From Candidatus Saccharimonadota bacterium (GTDB lineage Bacteria; Patescibacteriota; Saccharimonadia; Saccharimonadales; Saccharimonadaceae): a stretch of 64,000 nucleotides of DNA. Below, piece by piece: positions 37,577 to 46,329 of the stretch. Location: the NCBI GenBank assembly GCA_017433855.1, contig JAFRGM010000004.1, positions 103,187 to 167,186 on the forward strand. The letters run 5' to 3'. Each line of letters begins with the position of its first letter. The first letter of the stretch is position 1. Below the pieces are notes generated by a model. It was not told the DNA's origin. It worked only from the letters and a program-made list of their open reading frames with translations, and did not search any database. The translations under genes were made by a program, and so were the position numbers.

Positions 37577-37651
37577 TGGGGATTCGCCAAGTGGTAAGGC
37601 AGTGGGTTCTGGTCCCACCATTCGGGGGTTCGAATCCCTCATCCCCAGCCA
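37577..37651 (+). tRNA. tRNA-Gln (anticodon CUG)
   Basis: 75 nt including CCA: acceptor TGGGGAT/ATCCCCA, anticodon arm GTGGG-TTCTGGT-CCCAC giving CUG, T-loop TTCGAAT. TATAAT at about 37557-37562 serves as promoter. Followed by a hairpin terminator (37663-37686). The 3' 18 nt plus that terminator are duplicated downstream. Confidence 0.95.
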
Positions 37652-37691
37652 GGAATGTAAAAAATGACCCGAAGGGTCGTTTTTTAGATTC
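37634..37691 (+). repeat. Direct repeat copy 1: tRNA-Gln 3' end plus terminator
   Basis: ATCCCTCATCCCCAGCCA, then AGGAATGTAAAAA, hairpin GACCC-GAA-GGGTC and T-run to GATTC. Nearly identical to 37761-37817 (differences in homopolymer length and one or two bases). Confidence 0.88.
37663..37686. terminator. Terminator of tRNA-Gln
   Basis: Hairpin GACCC-GAA-GGGTC with A-run before and T-run after, so usable on both strands. Confidence 0.8.
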
Positions 37692-37760
37692 CTCGTTAGA
37701 GGAATCAGGGATTAGAGCCCCCAGGCGGGTTCGCATCCCACACGAAGTGTGGGATTCTAC
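37692..37760. repeat. Palindrome-rich spacer between tRNA 3'-end copies
   Basis: Holds two perfect inverted repeats, GATTCCTC-GTTA-GAGGAATC (starting in copy 1 at 37687) and ATCCCACAC-GAA-GTGTGGGAT. It has no ORF and no complete tRNA; a fragment GCGGGTTCGCATCCC resembles a T-arm. Confidence 0.6.
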
Positions 37761-37817
37761 ATCCCTCATCCCCAGCCAGGAATGTAAAAATGACCCGAAG
37801 GGTCGTTTTTTTGATTC
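37761..37817 (+). repeat. Direct repeat copy 2: tRNA-Gln 3' end plus terminator
   Basis: Second copy of 37634-37691, without the rest of the tRNA. Includes a second terminator hairpin (37789-37812). Confidence 0.88.
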
Positions 37818-37843
37818 TGATATTGTTTTTAGCCCGAGTATGT

Positions 37844-37876
37844 TATAATGGGGTTATGTTTGGAGGCAATTCATAG
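37844..37876 (+). promoter_or_regulatory. Promoter and 6-codon leaderless leader ORF before the CAP gene
   Basis: TATAAT (37844-37849), then 6 nt, then ATG 37856 opening MFGGNS followed by TAG (37874-37876). The next start, ATG 37880, is in the same frame one codon later. The GGAGG inside the mini-ORF (37862-37866) can serve as ribosome-binding site for 37880, though spaced 13 nt. Confidence 0.55.
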
Positions 37877-37879
37877 CAA

Positions 37880-38842
37880 ATGACGGCGGCGGCAAGTTTG
37901 AGACAAACTAGAATGACGATACTTTTGTCACTCAACGCGGCGGCAGTGATGATTGCCGGTGTGCTTATTGCTGGGGCAATTCTTCTCAATGGCGGGATGG
38001 ACTTTAGGGTAGTATCCGAACGCACCGACGATAACGGTGGCGCAGTGGAAGCGCCAGAGCTTATTGATGCGGAAAGCAACTCAGAAACTGCGCTCACTGA
38101 CGAGCAAAAAACCTATGTTACTTCGGTACATGTAGTGAATGGTACATCCTCAGCACCAGTGCCAAGTGGTGAGCTTTGGGCAGAGGATTCAATTTCAATT
38201 TACGAATCAGCCAACTACGATATCTGTGTCGGCGGCGAACTCTCTGGGCTAGGTGAAATGTATTGGCAAACCAGCAATACGGAAGTAATCTCGGGTTTCT
38301 TCTCTGGTGCAAGAACATGGCTTGGATATTCCAATGATACCTGTAGATTCCCAATGATTGTGGGCACTGGCACCACAACTATTACTGCCGGTACCTATGA
38401 TGGCACACGTCGTGACTCTATAGAAGTAACAGTTGTAGAGATACCAAAAATCAAATGGGAATACGAGGTGCTGTCACTGGTTAACCAAGAGCGTGTGCGC
38501 AACGGGCTCGATAAACTTAGTTGGGGTGAAACCTGTACCAATGCCGCAGAAGTGCGTGCAGAGGAGCTAGTTACATTATATTCACACACAAGGCCAGATG
38601 GCTCATCATGGGAAACAGCTTGCGATCCACCAGACACCAACCGCACTTACATTGAGGGCGAGAACTTAGTCGTGGGCAATTCTGCAGTTTCACCAGAAAC
38701 CACAGTGGCAGCCTGGATGAATTCAGAAAAGCACCGCGAAAACATCTTAAATCCGAATTTCACGAAGCTCGCGGTAGGATTTTATTTTGACCCCAGTTCG
38801 ACATATAAGACACATTGGTCACAGTATTTCTCGAACTTCTAG
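37880..38842 (+). CDS. CAP-superfamily (SCP/PR-1-like) secreted protein
   Basis: 320 residues: an N-terminal membrane anchor or signal (about 12-38), an extracellular region with a Big-like beta domain (VHVVNGTSS to VTVVEIPK), then a C-terminal CAP domain from VLSLVNQERVRNGLDKLSW, with the cavity His in SHTRPDGSSW, EGENLVVG and WMNSEKHRENILNPNFTKLAVGFY. CAP proteins are secreted, with roles from lipid binding to wall interaction. The start is not certain because of the leader mini-ORF upstream. Confidence 0.85.
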   Translation: MTAAASLRQTRMTILLSLNAAAVMIAGVLIAGAILLNGGMDFRVVSERTDDNGGAVEAPELIDAESNSETALTDEQKTYVTSVHVVNGTSSAPVPSGELWAEDSISIYESANYDICVGGELSGLGEMYWQTSNTEVISGFFSGARTWLGYSNDTCRFPMIVGTGTTTITAGTYDGTRRDSIEVTVVEIPKIKWEYEVLSLVNQERVRNGLDKLSWGETCTNAAEVRAEELVTLYSHTRPDGSSWETACDPPDTNRTYIEGENLVVGNSAVSPETTVAAWMNSEKHRENILNPNFTKLAVGFYFDPSSTYKTHWSQYFSNF

Positions 38843-38889
38843 TGGTGGTTCTTTATGTATGATATAATTAATATAACAAAGGAGGTTTT

Positions 38890-40251
38890 GTGCAATTAAC
38901 TACGTTATTACTAGTCGTCGTGGCGATACTTACTGCACTTTCTGGTATTGCGGTTTTCTCCGGTGCGCATAAGGGCGACCGCGTGCAGGCATTCTTGTTC
39001 TTCTTCACCACCTTAGCCGCACTGGTATGGGCAGTGGGGATTGGTATCTTTCTGTCATTACCAGTAGATGCAGGGGCAGAGATTACACAAGTCTCAATTT
39101 ACATGATTTATATCGGGGCGCCAGTAATGAGCTGGGGGCTTATGGCCTACACCTGCCACAAATATCTCCCTGGCAAAATTGGCATGGGAATACTCGGCAT
39201 CATTTGTTTAACCCTTGTCGCAATCATCCTTATAAACCCAGATGTATTATACAGTAGTTACGAATTAAACAATATCTCTGGTAACATTGTACATGTTAAG
39301 CAAGACGCCTTCTATATTATATATGGCATCTATCACTTTATTGCCGTGGGGCTATACATGACTGGCCTGTGGTACGCGGCGCACACAGCCAAATCCATCC
39401 TAGTAAAAAAAGCACACCTCATGGTGCTAATTGGATTCACCATTACAGGTGTCTTAGCTCTGGTCTTTGATTTTATCTTGCCATATTTTGGTAAATACGA
39501 CACCATCTGGGTTGGGGTGTTCGCAATGAGCATAGCATGGATATTCCACTACTACGCAATTTTACGATACAGATTACTAGACCTGTCTAGCCCATGGCTC
39601 AAGGGTTTCTCGCACATAATTGTAATGTCGCTTGCGGCTATTATGTATCTAGTAATATTCTTTATCATTTTTGCAGCGCTCTTCAAAGTGCCAGCCCCGT
39701 CAACGCAGGTTATCGTACTAAATATATTAATGATTATAGCAGTGATGCTACTCTTTCCTGCGCTTAACGAACTCAGTACGTTTATTGGCTCACTATCATC
39801 TACGGACGAAGTGGACGTAGCGTATATTGTAAAAAAACTAACAGGGCTAGTAGGCTATGACGTAAACCTTAACGAGATTGCATCATTCCTAGCAGATCAT
39901 ATGCATTTTCAATATGTGGGTTTCGTGGAGAACGACGAAATATACGGCTCCAAAAATATCAAGTTCTCACCAGAAGTAATTGCCGAAATTGAAAAACTCA
40001 GAAAAAGCAATGGTGGAATCTGGCTCGAACCTAACGAACAACTAGCTACCGCGCTTAAAAAAGCAGAAATTGCCGGTGTGGCGGAGCTTCGCGATAGCAA
40101 AGGTCGCGTAGTGGGGCAGGTACTAATCGGTAAATCTACCGGACATGTCAATTTCAGCGACCGAGATTTGGTGCCAGTAGAAATCATCATGCAGGTTTTG
40201 CCAGCTATTATGCATCCAGGCAACCACAGAATCAAAAAACATTTATTATAG
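38890..40251 (+). CDS. 7TM receptor-like membrane protein with GAF-like C-terminus, no kinase
   Basis: 453 residues. Seven or more N-terminal helices resemble the 7TM sensor of some histidine kinases (HisK_N); an eighth/ninth helix pair follows, then a cytosolic domain of about 150 residues that looks like GAF (VDVAYIVKKLTGLVGYDVNLNEIASFLADHM, ending in a IGKSTGHVNFSDRDL block). No H-box or ATPase domain follows; the gene ends there. The start is GTG with GGAGG 4 nt upstream. Could be a sensor without output, or a partner of a separate kinase. Confidence 0.68.
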   Translation: MQLTTLLLVVVAILTALSGIAVFSGAHKGDRVQAFLFFFTTLAALVWAVGIGIFLSLPVDAGAEITQVSIYMIYIGAPVMSWGLMAYTCHKYLPGKIGMGILGIICLTLVAIILINPDVLYSSYELNNISGNIVHVKQDAFYIIYGIYHFIAVGLYMTGLWYAAHTAKSILVKKAHLMVLIGFTITGVLALVFDFILPYFGKYDTIWVGVFAMSIAWIFHYYAILRYRLLDLSSPWLKGFSHIIVMSLAAIMYLVIFFIIFAALFKVPAPSTQVIVLNILMIIAVMLLFPALNELSTFIGSLSSTDEVDVAYIVKKLTGLVGYDVNLNEIASFLADHMHFQYVGFVENDEIYGSKNIKFSPEVIAEIEKLRKSNGGIWLEPNEQLATALKKAEIAGVAELRDSKGRVVGQVLIGKSTGHVNFSDRDLVPVEIIMQVLPAIMHPGNHRIKKHLL

Positions 40252-40257
40252 CCAAAG

Positions 40258-40285
40258 AAAACCCCGGACTTTAGTCCGGGGTTTT
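40258..40285. terminator. Bidirectional terminator between convergent genes
   Basis: AAAACCCCGGAC-TTTA-GTCCGGGGTTTT, a perfect 12-bp stem flanked by A and T runs, between the 7TM gene (plus) and the 40304 gene (minus). Confidence 0.88.
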
Positions 40286-40303
40286 GTAGGAGGATAAGGA
40301 TGT

Positions 40304-41404
40304 TCAAGCGAATTTGAATTTCTGCAGTGTGAGGCGAACGCTAGTAACGCCCCACGGCTCAATCAAGGTGGGTTCGACGCCCACAATGTCCATATAGAAC
40401 ATGTGGCCAAGCGTTTTATTGACGGCGGCCAGTGTTTTTCTGGCTGAGGCAATAGCATCGTCGACACTGTTGAAAATTACCATCGGTTTTGCGGGGTTGT
40501 AGGGCCAGTTCTGAGTCTTGATAACACGGCGCATAGACTCCGTCCAAAGCAGGCAGTCATATTTCATATAGCCATTAGACTTCAGGAGCGCCGTTGCCGC
40601 CAGAATGGCGCCGGTCAGCTGATGTTCGTTTTCCTCATCAAGATACATCGAGACGCCGTGCATCCAGACGAGGTCCTGAGTATTGAGTAGCTCATGATGC
40701 TTGGGTGCGTTGGCGAGCGATTCGTGAATATAGTTCACGTTGCTAGGCGTGTCAAACAGCTCATCCAGAGGACTGACCGGGCCATCGTCGAAAACAGTGA
40801 GTTTTTCAATGGTATGCATTAGACCATACAGGCGTTCCGGTACATTTCCGCCACCAAAAGAAGTAACGTTTTTGCAATAATGATGATGCGCAAACTGTAC
40901 GATACTGCGAGCCTTTATCCGCTCATTGATATTCATGCCCTCGAAGTACGACATTTGAAACCAAATGTCGTCTTCCGGAACCTTGCGGAATATCCCGCGC
41001 AAATCCTTACCGTAGTTGTGCAGATAGCCCATCACTTCTGCGATGCGCCGATCCCAAACGGCAAAATAAAACTGGAGCATAAAGTCGCTGCTCGGAACGT
41101 CAAAATATTCGAAATTCTCAAGCAGGCCGGGGTCCTCAAGGTGGTCGGAGACCTCTTTCATGCGCTTTGCGATTGCTTCCTCGGTAAAATCGCCACGAGT
41201 CCTTAAAGCCTCCTCGACCCGAGTCAACATTTTGTGCTTCCGAACCTCGCCAGCTTTAGTGGCGGAGATGCCGAGAAGCTCACCATTGGCATATGCGGTA
41301 GAAACATTGGCTTGATTAATGGCCCACTCCTCTAGAAACTCGACCGGAAGATGGCCGTAGTCTCTGGAAGTAGCACCACGCCCAACTCTCCAGGCATTAC
41401 TCAT
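40304..41404 (-). CDS. Uncharacterised 366-residue protein
   Basis: I do not recognise the family. It is a soluble, mostly helical protein (MSNAWRVGRGATSRDYGHLPVEFLEEW start) with many His/Trp/Tyr/Met residues, e.g. FAHHHYCKNVTSFGGGNVPE. No signal peptide or membrane helix. An AGGAGG site lies 7 nt before the ATG, with a TTGTGT/TACAAT promoter at 41464-41492 and a leader of about 50 nt. Codons are clearly more GC-rich than in the adjacent ABC transporter gene. Monocistronic, with its own terminator. Confidence 0.72.
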   Translation of the reverse strand: MSNAWRVGRGATSRDYGHLPVEFLEEWAINQANVSTAYANGELLGISATKAGEVRKHKMLTRVEEALRTRGDFTEEAIAKRMKEVSDHLEDPGLLENFEYFDVPSSDFMLQFYFAVWDRRIAEVMGYLHNYGKDLRGIFRKVPEDDIWFQMSYFEGMNINERIKARSIVQFAHHHYCKNVTSFGGGNVPERLYGLMHTIEKLTVFDDGPVSPLDELFDTPSNVNYIHESLANAPKHHELLNTQDLVWMHGVSMYLDEENEHQLTGAILAATALLKSNGYMKYDCLLWTESMRRVIKTQNWPYNPAKPMVIFNSVDDAIASARKTLAAVNKTLGHMFYMDIVGVEPTLIEPWGVTSVRLTLQKFKFA

Positions 41405-41463
41405 AATAATTCCTCCTATTCTAAAAATGCTTAGGCTTGTCCACCCATAATCCTACGTATCAT

Positions 41464-41492
41464 ATTGTAGCACAGCTACCACCTTTACACAA
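41464..41492 (-). promoter_or_regulatory. Promoter of the 40304 gene
   Basis: Minus strand: -35 TTGTGT, 17-nt spacer ending GCTGTGC, -10 TACAAT. Confidence 0.6.
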
Positions 41493-41521
41493 GGCTAGAG
41501 CCGAAACCCGCCCTTTAGTCC

Positions 41522-44500
41522 CTACTCGCTTCTTAGCGCTTCCACTGGGTCCTTCTTGGCAGCAGCCCGAGCAGGAATTAGCCCGCCAAGTAGTGTGAGC
41601 ATCACCGAAATTACAATCAGAATCATTGCTGATACTGGCGCAAGTTGTGCATACAGTTCTACATCACCAATAAACGCGTGCAGCACCACATTGATTACAG
41701 GAATCAACAAATACGAAATCACAATTCCAAACACTCCGGACAGTAGCCCTACGATAAATGTCTCAGCGTTAAAAATTGACGAAATGTTATGTTTGCTGGC
41801 ACCAATCGCCCTCAGGATGCCGATTTCTTTCGTGCGTTCATATACCGAAATGTAAGTGATTATTCCAATCATAATTGATGACACCACAAGCGAAATTGAT
41901 ACAAACGCAATTAAGACATACGAAACCGCATCAACTATTACCTTTACACTGTTCATCAGCAGCCCGGTAGTATCGGTGTATTCAATCACCCTATCATTCT
42001 GACCAAACTCACGCATTAAATCATTATATCTATCAATAAAACTCATAAAATCCGTCTTGCCGTCAAACGAGGTAAAGTAAAACGATAGCTGTGTCGGCTC
42101 AGCTAAATCTTGATAGCCTAATTTTATGAGATTGGTAGCGTATGTCGATTCGGTTTCGGTAAACATAGCAGTCACAATCCTTGTTAACTCGTCTTGTGAA
42201 AAGTTCAGTGTAAAAGCACCGAGCAGCGCATTCGGATCAATGCCAAAACCTGTCGCAAATGTCTCCGTCAGATAGTTAGTAAGTTCCCCTACTTTTGTCA
42301 AAATCTCTTTCTGCATCACGAACTTGGTAGAAGCCTCAGCAAGCATCTTCATGCTGCCAACCACCGGTGCAGTTTCCGCAAAATCTTCATAGCTCATCCC
42401 TCCAGCATTTGCTAGCACGTAGCCATCCAGTAGTGCCAAGTAGGTTGTTCTCAAATTGTCTGCCGGTATCAAATAGCTTTCCGCTAAACCATCAAAATCC
42501 TGCGTCGATAGATATTCACTCACTACCGCTTGACGCTTTTCGGTATCGGTCATTAGTTCCGGCAAAGTCACCTCGCCAGCTACAACTTTCTCTTGTATGT
42601 AGTCCTCTACCCCAGCCGCCAGCTCACTTAGCTTCGTGAAATAGGCAGCCTCCGCCGGCGCAATATCAGTAGTAATCTCACCGGAAATCTCCGCCATATA
42701 CTCTGCCGTTTTCTGCGAGACAGCATTTTGGTCGATATTCACCTTAATTGCCGCACCGAGCTTGCCCGAGTCTACTTTTACCAAATCTTCAAAAGTCAAG
42801 TTAAGATTGTTCCCCTTCTCTCCAAACTTTGTATCAGAAAACACATCCACACTTGGGTTAGCAATCTGCCGTTTCACAATCTCGGCCTGCCCTGCCTTAT
42901 CAATAATATGCGTCACAAGCTCCGGCAAATACGCCACCCCAGAAAGGCTCATCAAATTATCTCGTGGTGTTACCACCCCTACAATTTTCAACTCCTCCGC
43001 CGCGGCATAAAGCTCCCGCATATAAGCCTCATCGCTACTCATATCCTCATACACATTGTAATCAGCATTATATTTATACAAATCTGTAGCAAAAAGCAGC
43101 TTTAATTTAATGTTCATAATATCTTCGTAAGTCAAAGTCAGCGGTTCATTGTTAATATTAACCGTTTCGCCGCTCAAAAGTTTCGTCACAATCGTATTCA
43201 ACTCGTCTGTATCGTGTAGCCCAAGCGAATAAGTTAAAAGATCCCCAATCTTCCCTTCCTCCGACAATACTACCACCACCTCATTATACGCATCTGGCAA
43301 TTCACCAGCCAAAATCTTAAAATCCTGCTCCATATTGGCGCGTTCATATTGTTGATATACCGAAGTATAAGAAGAAATTAACTGCGAGCCACCCATCACG
43401 GAGCTAAACAAATTGTTCGGGTTTAGCTGCGCCAAATCACCCGTAGCATCAATCGTATAAATCAATGGCTCCACACTATATTCATGCTCTACTACACGCA
43501 AATCCGCCGATATCTCGTCGTAATGCGCATCAATATATTCCTGAAAATCCTTCAAATCATTATTCGTCACATTGCCTAGTGCCGAAGCCAAAACTTGATT
43601 CTCGTGCACCTTACCATCCTCACCGCCACCCCCACTGTTCAAGGCATTGTTAAGTAGCACCGACGTTACATCCGCCGCCTCGCGCCGAATCGCTAGTGGA
43701 TACGAAGTAAGTGTATCATTCTCAATCGAATCAATATATGCCTGAAACCCAGTCGACACCGCCAAAATCAGTGCAATTCCAATAATACCGATACTTCCCG
43801 CAAATGCTACAAGGGTTGTCCGTCCCTTTTTTGTCAGTAAGTTTTTTAGCGACAAAGAAAGCGCCGTCAAGAAAGACATTTTTGTCTTGTGCGTTTTGCT
43901 GCGCGCATTTTCATGATCTAATCGCGTCTTAATTTTACCGTCATAACTATCTGAATCAGAAGTAATTGTGCCATCCTTCAATGTAATAATCCTAGTGGCG
44001 TACTGCTTGGCTAGTTCCGGATTGTGTGTCACCATAATCACCAATTTTTCGCGAGCAATTTCTTGAAGCAAATTCATAATTTGCACACTAGTTTCAGAAT
44101 CCAGCGCTCCAGTCGGCTCGTCTGCAAGCAAGATGTCCGGATTATTCACTAGCGCTCTTGCTATTGCCACACGTTGCATCTGCCCACCAGAAAGCTGACT
44201 CGGCTTCTTATTGATATGCTCACTCAGCCCCACATCAGAAAGCGCTTTTTTGGCGCGCCGTACCGCTTCACGCTTCGAAATGCCCGAAAGCGTCAACGCC
44301 AACACCACATTTGATAGCACGGTCTGATGCGGAATTAAGTTGTAAGATTGAAACACAAAGCCAATACGATGATTTCTGTAAGCATCCCAATCTTTATCAT
44401 TAAAATCTTTAGTTGAAACCTCGTTGATCTTAAGGTCGCCGCTCGTATAATGGTCTAACCCGCCAATTATATTAAGTAGAGTTGTCTTACCCGAACCACT

Positions 44501-44617
44501 CGGCCCTAAAATCGCTACAAATTCATTCTCACGAAAATTAAGCGACACCTTGTCTAGGGCTTTATGACGCAGCCCACCAGTTTCATAAACCTTTGTAACA
44601 CCTCTTAGCTCTAACAT
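41522..44617 (-). CDS. MacB/FtsX-type ABC transporter, ATPase and permease fused
   Basis: 1031 residues. ATPase domain 1-220 with Walker A GPSGSGKT (38-45), signature LSGGQ (143-147) and Walker B ILLADEP (163-169); a first membrane helix near 265-290; a large extracellular region of about 600 residues; and three C-terminal helices (FtsX domain) ending PARAAAKKDPVEALRSE. This is the peptide/lipoprotein-handling or drug-resistance class. The adjacent two-component system on the same strand resembles Bce/Vra-type modules that sense and export antimicrobial peptides (inference). -10 TATAAT lies 8 nt before the ATG. Confidence 0.9.
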   Translation of the reverse strand: MLELRGVTKVYETGGLRHKALDKVSLNFRENEFVAILGPSGSGKTTLLNIIGGLDHYTSGDLKINEVSTKDFNDKDWDAYRNHRIGFVFQSYNLIPHQTVLSNVVLALTLSGISKREAVRRAKKALSDVGLSEHINKKPSQLSGGQMQRVAIARALVNNPDILLADEPTGALDSETSVQIMNLLQEIAREKLVIMVTHNPELAKQYATRIITLKDGTITSDSDSYDGKIKTRLDHENARSKTHKTKMSFLTALSLSLKNLLTKKGRTTLVAFAGSIGIIGIALILAVSTGFQAYIDSIENDTLTSYPLAIRREAADVTSVLLNNALNSGGGGEDGKVHENQVLASALGNVTNNDLKDFQEYIDAHYDEISADLRVVEHEYSVEPLIYTIDATGDLAQLNPNNLFSSVMGGSQLISSYTSVYQQYERANMEQDFKILAGELPDAYNEVVVVLSEEGKIGDLLTYSLGLHDTDELNTIVTKLLSGETVNINNEPLTLTYEDIMNIKLKLLFATDLYKYNADYNVYEDMSSDEAYMRELYAAAEELKIVGVVTPRDNLMSLSGVAYLPELVTHIIDKAGQAEIVKRQIANPSVDVFSDTKFGEKGNNLNLTFEDLVKVDSGKLGAAIKVNIDQNAVSQKTAEYMAEISGEITTDIAPAEAAYFTKLSELAAGVEDYIQEKVVAGEVTLPELMTDTEKRQAVVSEYLSTQDFDGLAESYLIPADNLRTTYLALLDGYVLANAGGMSYEDFAETAPVVGSMKMLAEASTKFVMQKEILTKVGELTNYLTETFATGFGIDPNALLGAFTLNFSQDELTRIVTAMFTETESTYATNLIKLGYQDLAEPTQLSFYFTSFDGKTDFMSFIDRYNDLMREFGQNDRVIEYTDTTGLLMNSVKVIVDAVSYVLIAFVSISLVVSSIMIGIITYISVYERTKEIGILRAIGASKHNISSIFNAETFIVGLLSGVFGIVISYLLIPVINVVLHAFIGDVELYAQLAPVSAMILIVISVMLTLLGGLIPARAAAKKDPVEALRSE

Positions 44618-44631
44618 GTATAACCATTATA

Positions 44632-45561
44632 TCAAATTTGCAAAATAAAAGTAGTCATATTGCTAGATTCTACTGATAATTTCCAGCCATTATTGTCAGC
44701 TAGGGATTTAGCAATTGAAAGCCCCAGCCCTACCCCCTCAGCAGTTTTGTCGGCTTGATAAAATCTTTCAAACACATGTGGTAAATCTACCGCATCGATC
44801 TTTGTCCCGTCATTGCTGATTGAAATTATATTATCGTGAGCTTCGAGTATGATTTTTTTGTCCGAGTACTTAACTGCGTTATCCAAAAGTATGTTTATAA
44901 CCTGCACAAAATCCTCTCTGTTAATTTCAAAATTTCGTGTGAGTAAGATTTTTTTAACGAGAGTACGTTTTTTAAGACGCGGAGTATAACTTTCCAATAT
45001 GTCATTAAGATTTTTTGCAACGTCCACCGACTCGGTTTTATGCTCTCGCATTAGGTCGGTGCGCGCCAAAGTCAAAAGTTCTCCATTTAGCGCCGTCAAC
45101 TTTTCCGTTTCACGTTCCACATTACGAATCCACTTGTTTCCGTGGATGTCTGCCGCTTCCAAATTCGCCGCAATCGCCGCAAGAGGTGTCTTGATTTCGT
45201 GCGATGCATTGGCAATAAACACCTTCTGTGCCTCATACGCCTGCCGTACTGGACGAATTGCTAACTCTGCCAAATAATACGACACCATCGCCACAGCAAT
45301 CTCAATCGTAATACCAGAAATAATCAACAATTTCAACAGATTTTCCGCCGCCGCTTCTTTTTCTTCACGAATTGAAGCCGACACAATATCCTCTACACTG
45401 CTCGGGTAATTCTCCGGAGACATTTCATTTGGTATAGGTGGCCTACGGTCTGCCGAACTAATTGCACCCACAAACACTGCCGAGAACACAATCAAAATTA
45501 CTAACCCTGTAATCGCAAGGTTGTTCACAATCAATCGCCGGCGCAATTTATTAAACATCAT
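44632..45561 (-). CDS. Sensor histidine kinase
   Basis: 309 residues. Membrane helices at about 13-35 and 76-96 enclose a short extracellular loop of about 40 residues. H-box NASHEIKTPLAAI with His121, N-box INILLDNAVKYSD, and G-box EGVGLGLSIAKSLAD follow. The small sensing loop suggests that it senses in or near the membrane, possibly through the neighbouring ABC transporter. It overlaps the response regulator gene by 11 nt. Confidence 0.92.
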   Translation of the reverse strand: MMFNKLRRRLIVNNLAITGLVILIVFSAVFVGAISSADRRPPIPNEMSPENYPSSVEDIVSASIREEKEAAAENLLKLLIISGITIEIAVAMVSYYLAELAIRPVRQAYEAQKVFIANASHEIKTPLAAIAANLEAADIHGNKWIRNVERETEKLTALNGELLTLARTDLMREHKTESVDVAKNLNDILESYTPRLKKRTLVKKILLTRNFEINREDFVQVINILLDNAVKYSDKKIILEAHDNIISISNDGTKIDAVDLPHVFERFYQADKTAEGVGLGLSIAKSLADNNGWKLSVESSNMTTFILQI

Positions 45562-46225
45562 TAGCCTCCATATACACTAATTTGTATCCCAGCCCACGGA
45601 TACTCTTAATCTTTACACTTGAACCTACCTCACGAATCTTTTTCCTCAGGTACGAAATGTAAACCTCTACATAATTATCGTCGAGCTTAGATTCTTCGCC
45701 CCATACTCTCGCTAAAATCTGGGCCTTCGTAATGGCGACATTTGGTGATTTTATCAACATCTCCAAAATCTCGGATTCTTTATCAGACAGAGCAACCTCG
45801 TTTAGTAAATGATTACTAGCATCAAAAGTTAAATCGCCAAACTTAAGAGATTTTTTCTCAATTAATTGGGGTCGTCGCGTAACGGCATTAATTCTGGCAA
45901 TTAGCTCCGCCGTTTTGAATGGCTTGGCAAGGTAGTCATCTGCACCAAGTTCCAGCCCGTTGATTTTATCTTCTACCTCGTTCAGCGCCGACAGCATAAT
46001 AACTGGCGTTTTGACATCGCGCTTTCGCATCGTCTTAAGTATTTCAAGGCCAGAAAGTTTTGGTAACATAATATCCAGCACTACGCAGTCGTACTGTGTT
46101 TTTAGTGCCTGCTCCAAACCAACTTCACCGTCCTCCGCCCAGTCTACATTTATTTTGGCTTTCCTTAGTAAATGTATCACGGCTTCAGCTAAAAACTTTT
46201 CATCTTCAACGTATAATATTCTCAT
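45551..46225 (-). CDS. OmpR/PhoB-family response regulator
   Basis: 224 residues: receiver domain with acidic pair ED (7-8), phospho-acceptor Asp51 in VLDIMLPK and Lys in AKPF, then a winged-helix DNA-binding domain (SDKESEILEMLIKSPN to YISYLRKKIREVG and SIRGLGYKLV). It binds direct-repeat DNA sites as a dimer. -10 TATGAT lies 6 nt before the ATG (leaderless). A symmetric pair of candidate binding sites lies immediately upstream (46249-46306). Confidence 0.94.
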   Translation of the reverse strand: MRILYVEDEKFLAEAVIHLLRKAKINVDWAEDGEVGLEQALKTQYDCVVLDIMLPKLSGLEILKTMRKRDVKTPVIMLSALNEVEDKINGLELGADDYLAKPFKTAELIARINAVTRRPQLIEKKSLKFGDLTFDASNHLLNEVALSDKESEILEMLIKSPNVAITKAQILARVWGEESKLDDNYVEVYISYLRKKIREVGSSVKIKSIRGLGYKLVYMEANDV

Positions 46226-46231
46226 ACTATT

Positions 46232-46323
46232 ATCATATCACAGCCATATTAAATAAACCTTAAAATTGTCACAAAGTCCAAATATCACATTTTAAGGTTT
46301 CTTTAAATAAGTTATAATATAAT
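46232..46323. promoter_or_regulatory. Divergent promoters with candidate response-regulator operator
   Basis: Inverted arms TTAAATAAACCTTAAAA (46249-46265) and TTTTAAGGTTTCTTTAA (46290-46306) match at 16 of 17 positions. Each arm contains TTTAA repeated at an 11-nt period (TTTAAGGTTTN TTTAA). In both directions AGGTTT sits 17 nt upstream of the -10 (TATGAT 46237-46232 for the regulator, TATAAT 46318-46323 for the VTC gene), i.e. in place of the -35. This is the layout of PhoB/OmpR-type activator sites. Confidence 0.72.
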
Positions 46324-46329
46324 AACAAT

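Noticed and set aside
37576..37848. A plus-strand open frame of about 90 codons across the tRNA-Gln repeat region
   Set aside because: It runs through the tRNA, both terminators and the promoter; no ribosome-binding site and no protein-like composition.
41522..44617. ABC transporter gene as two fused separate genes by frameshift
   Set aside because: The frame is continuous and the ATPase-permease fusion is a known MacB-like arrangement.
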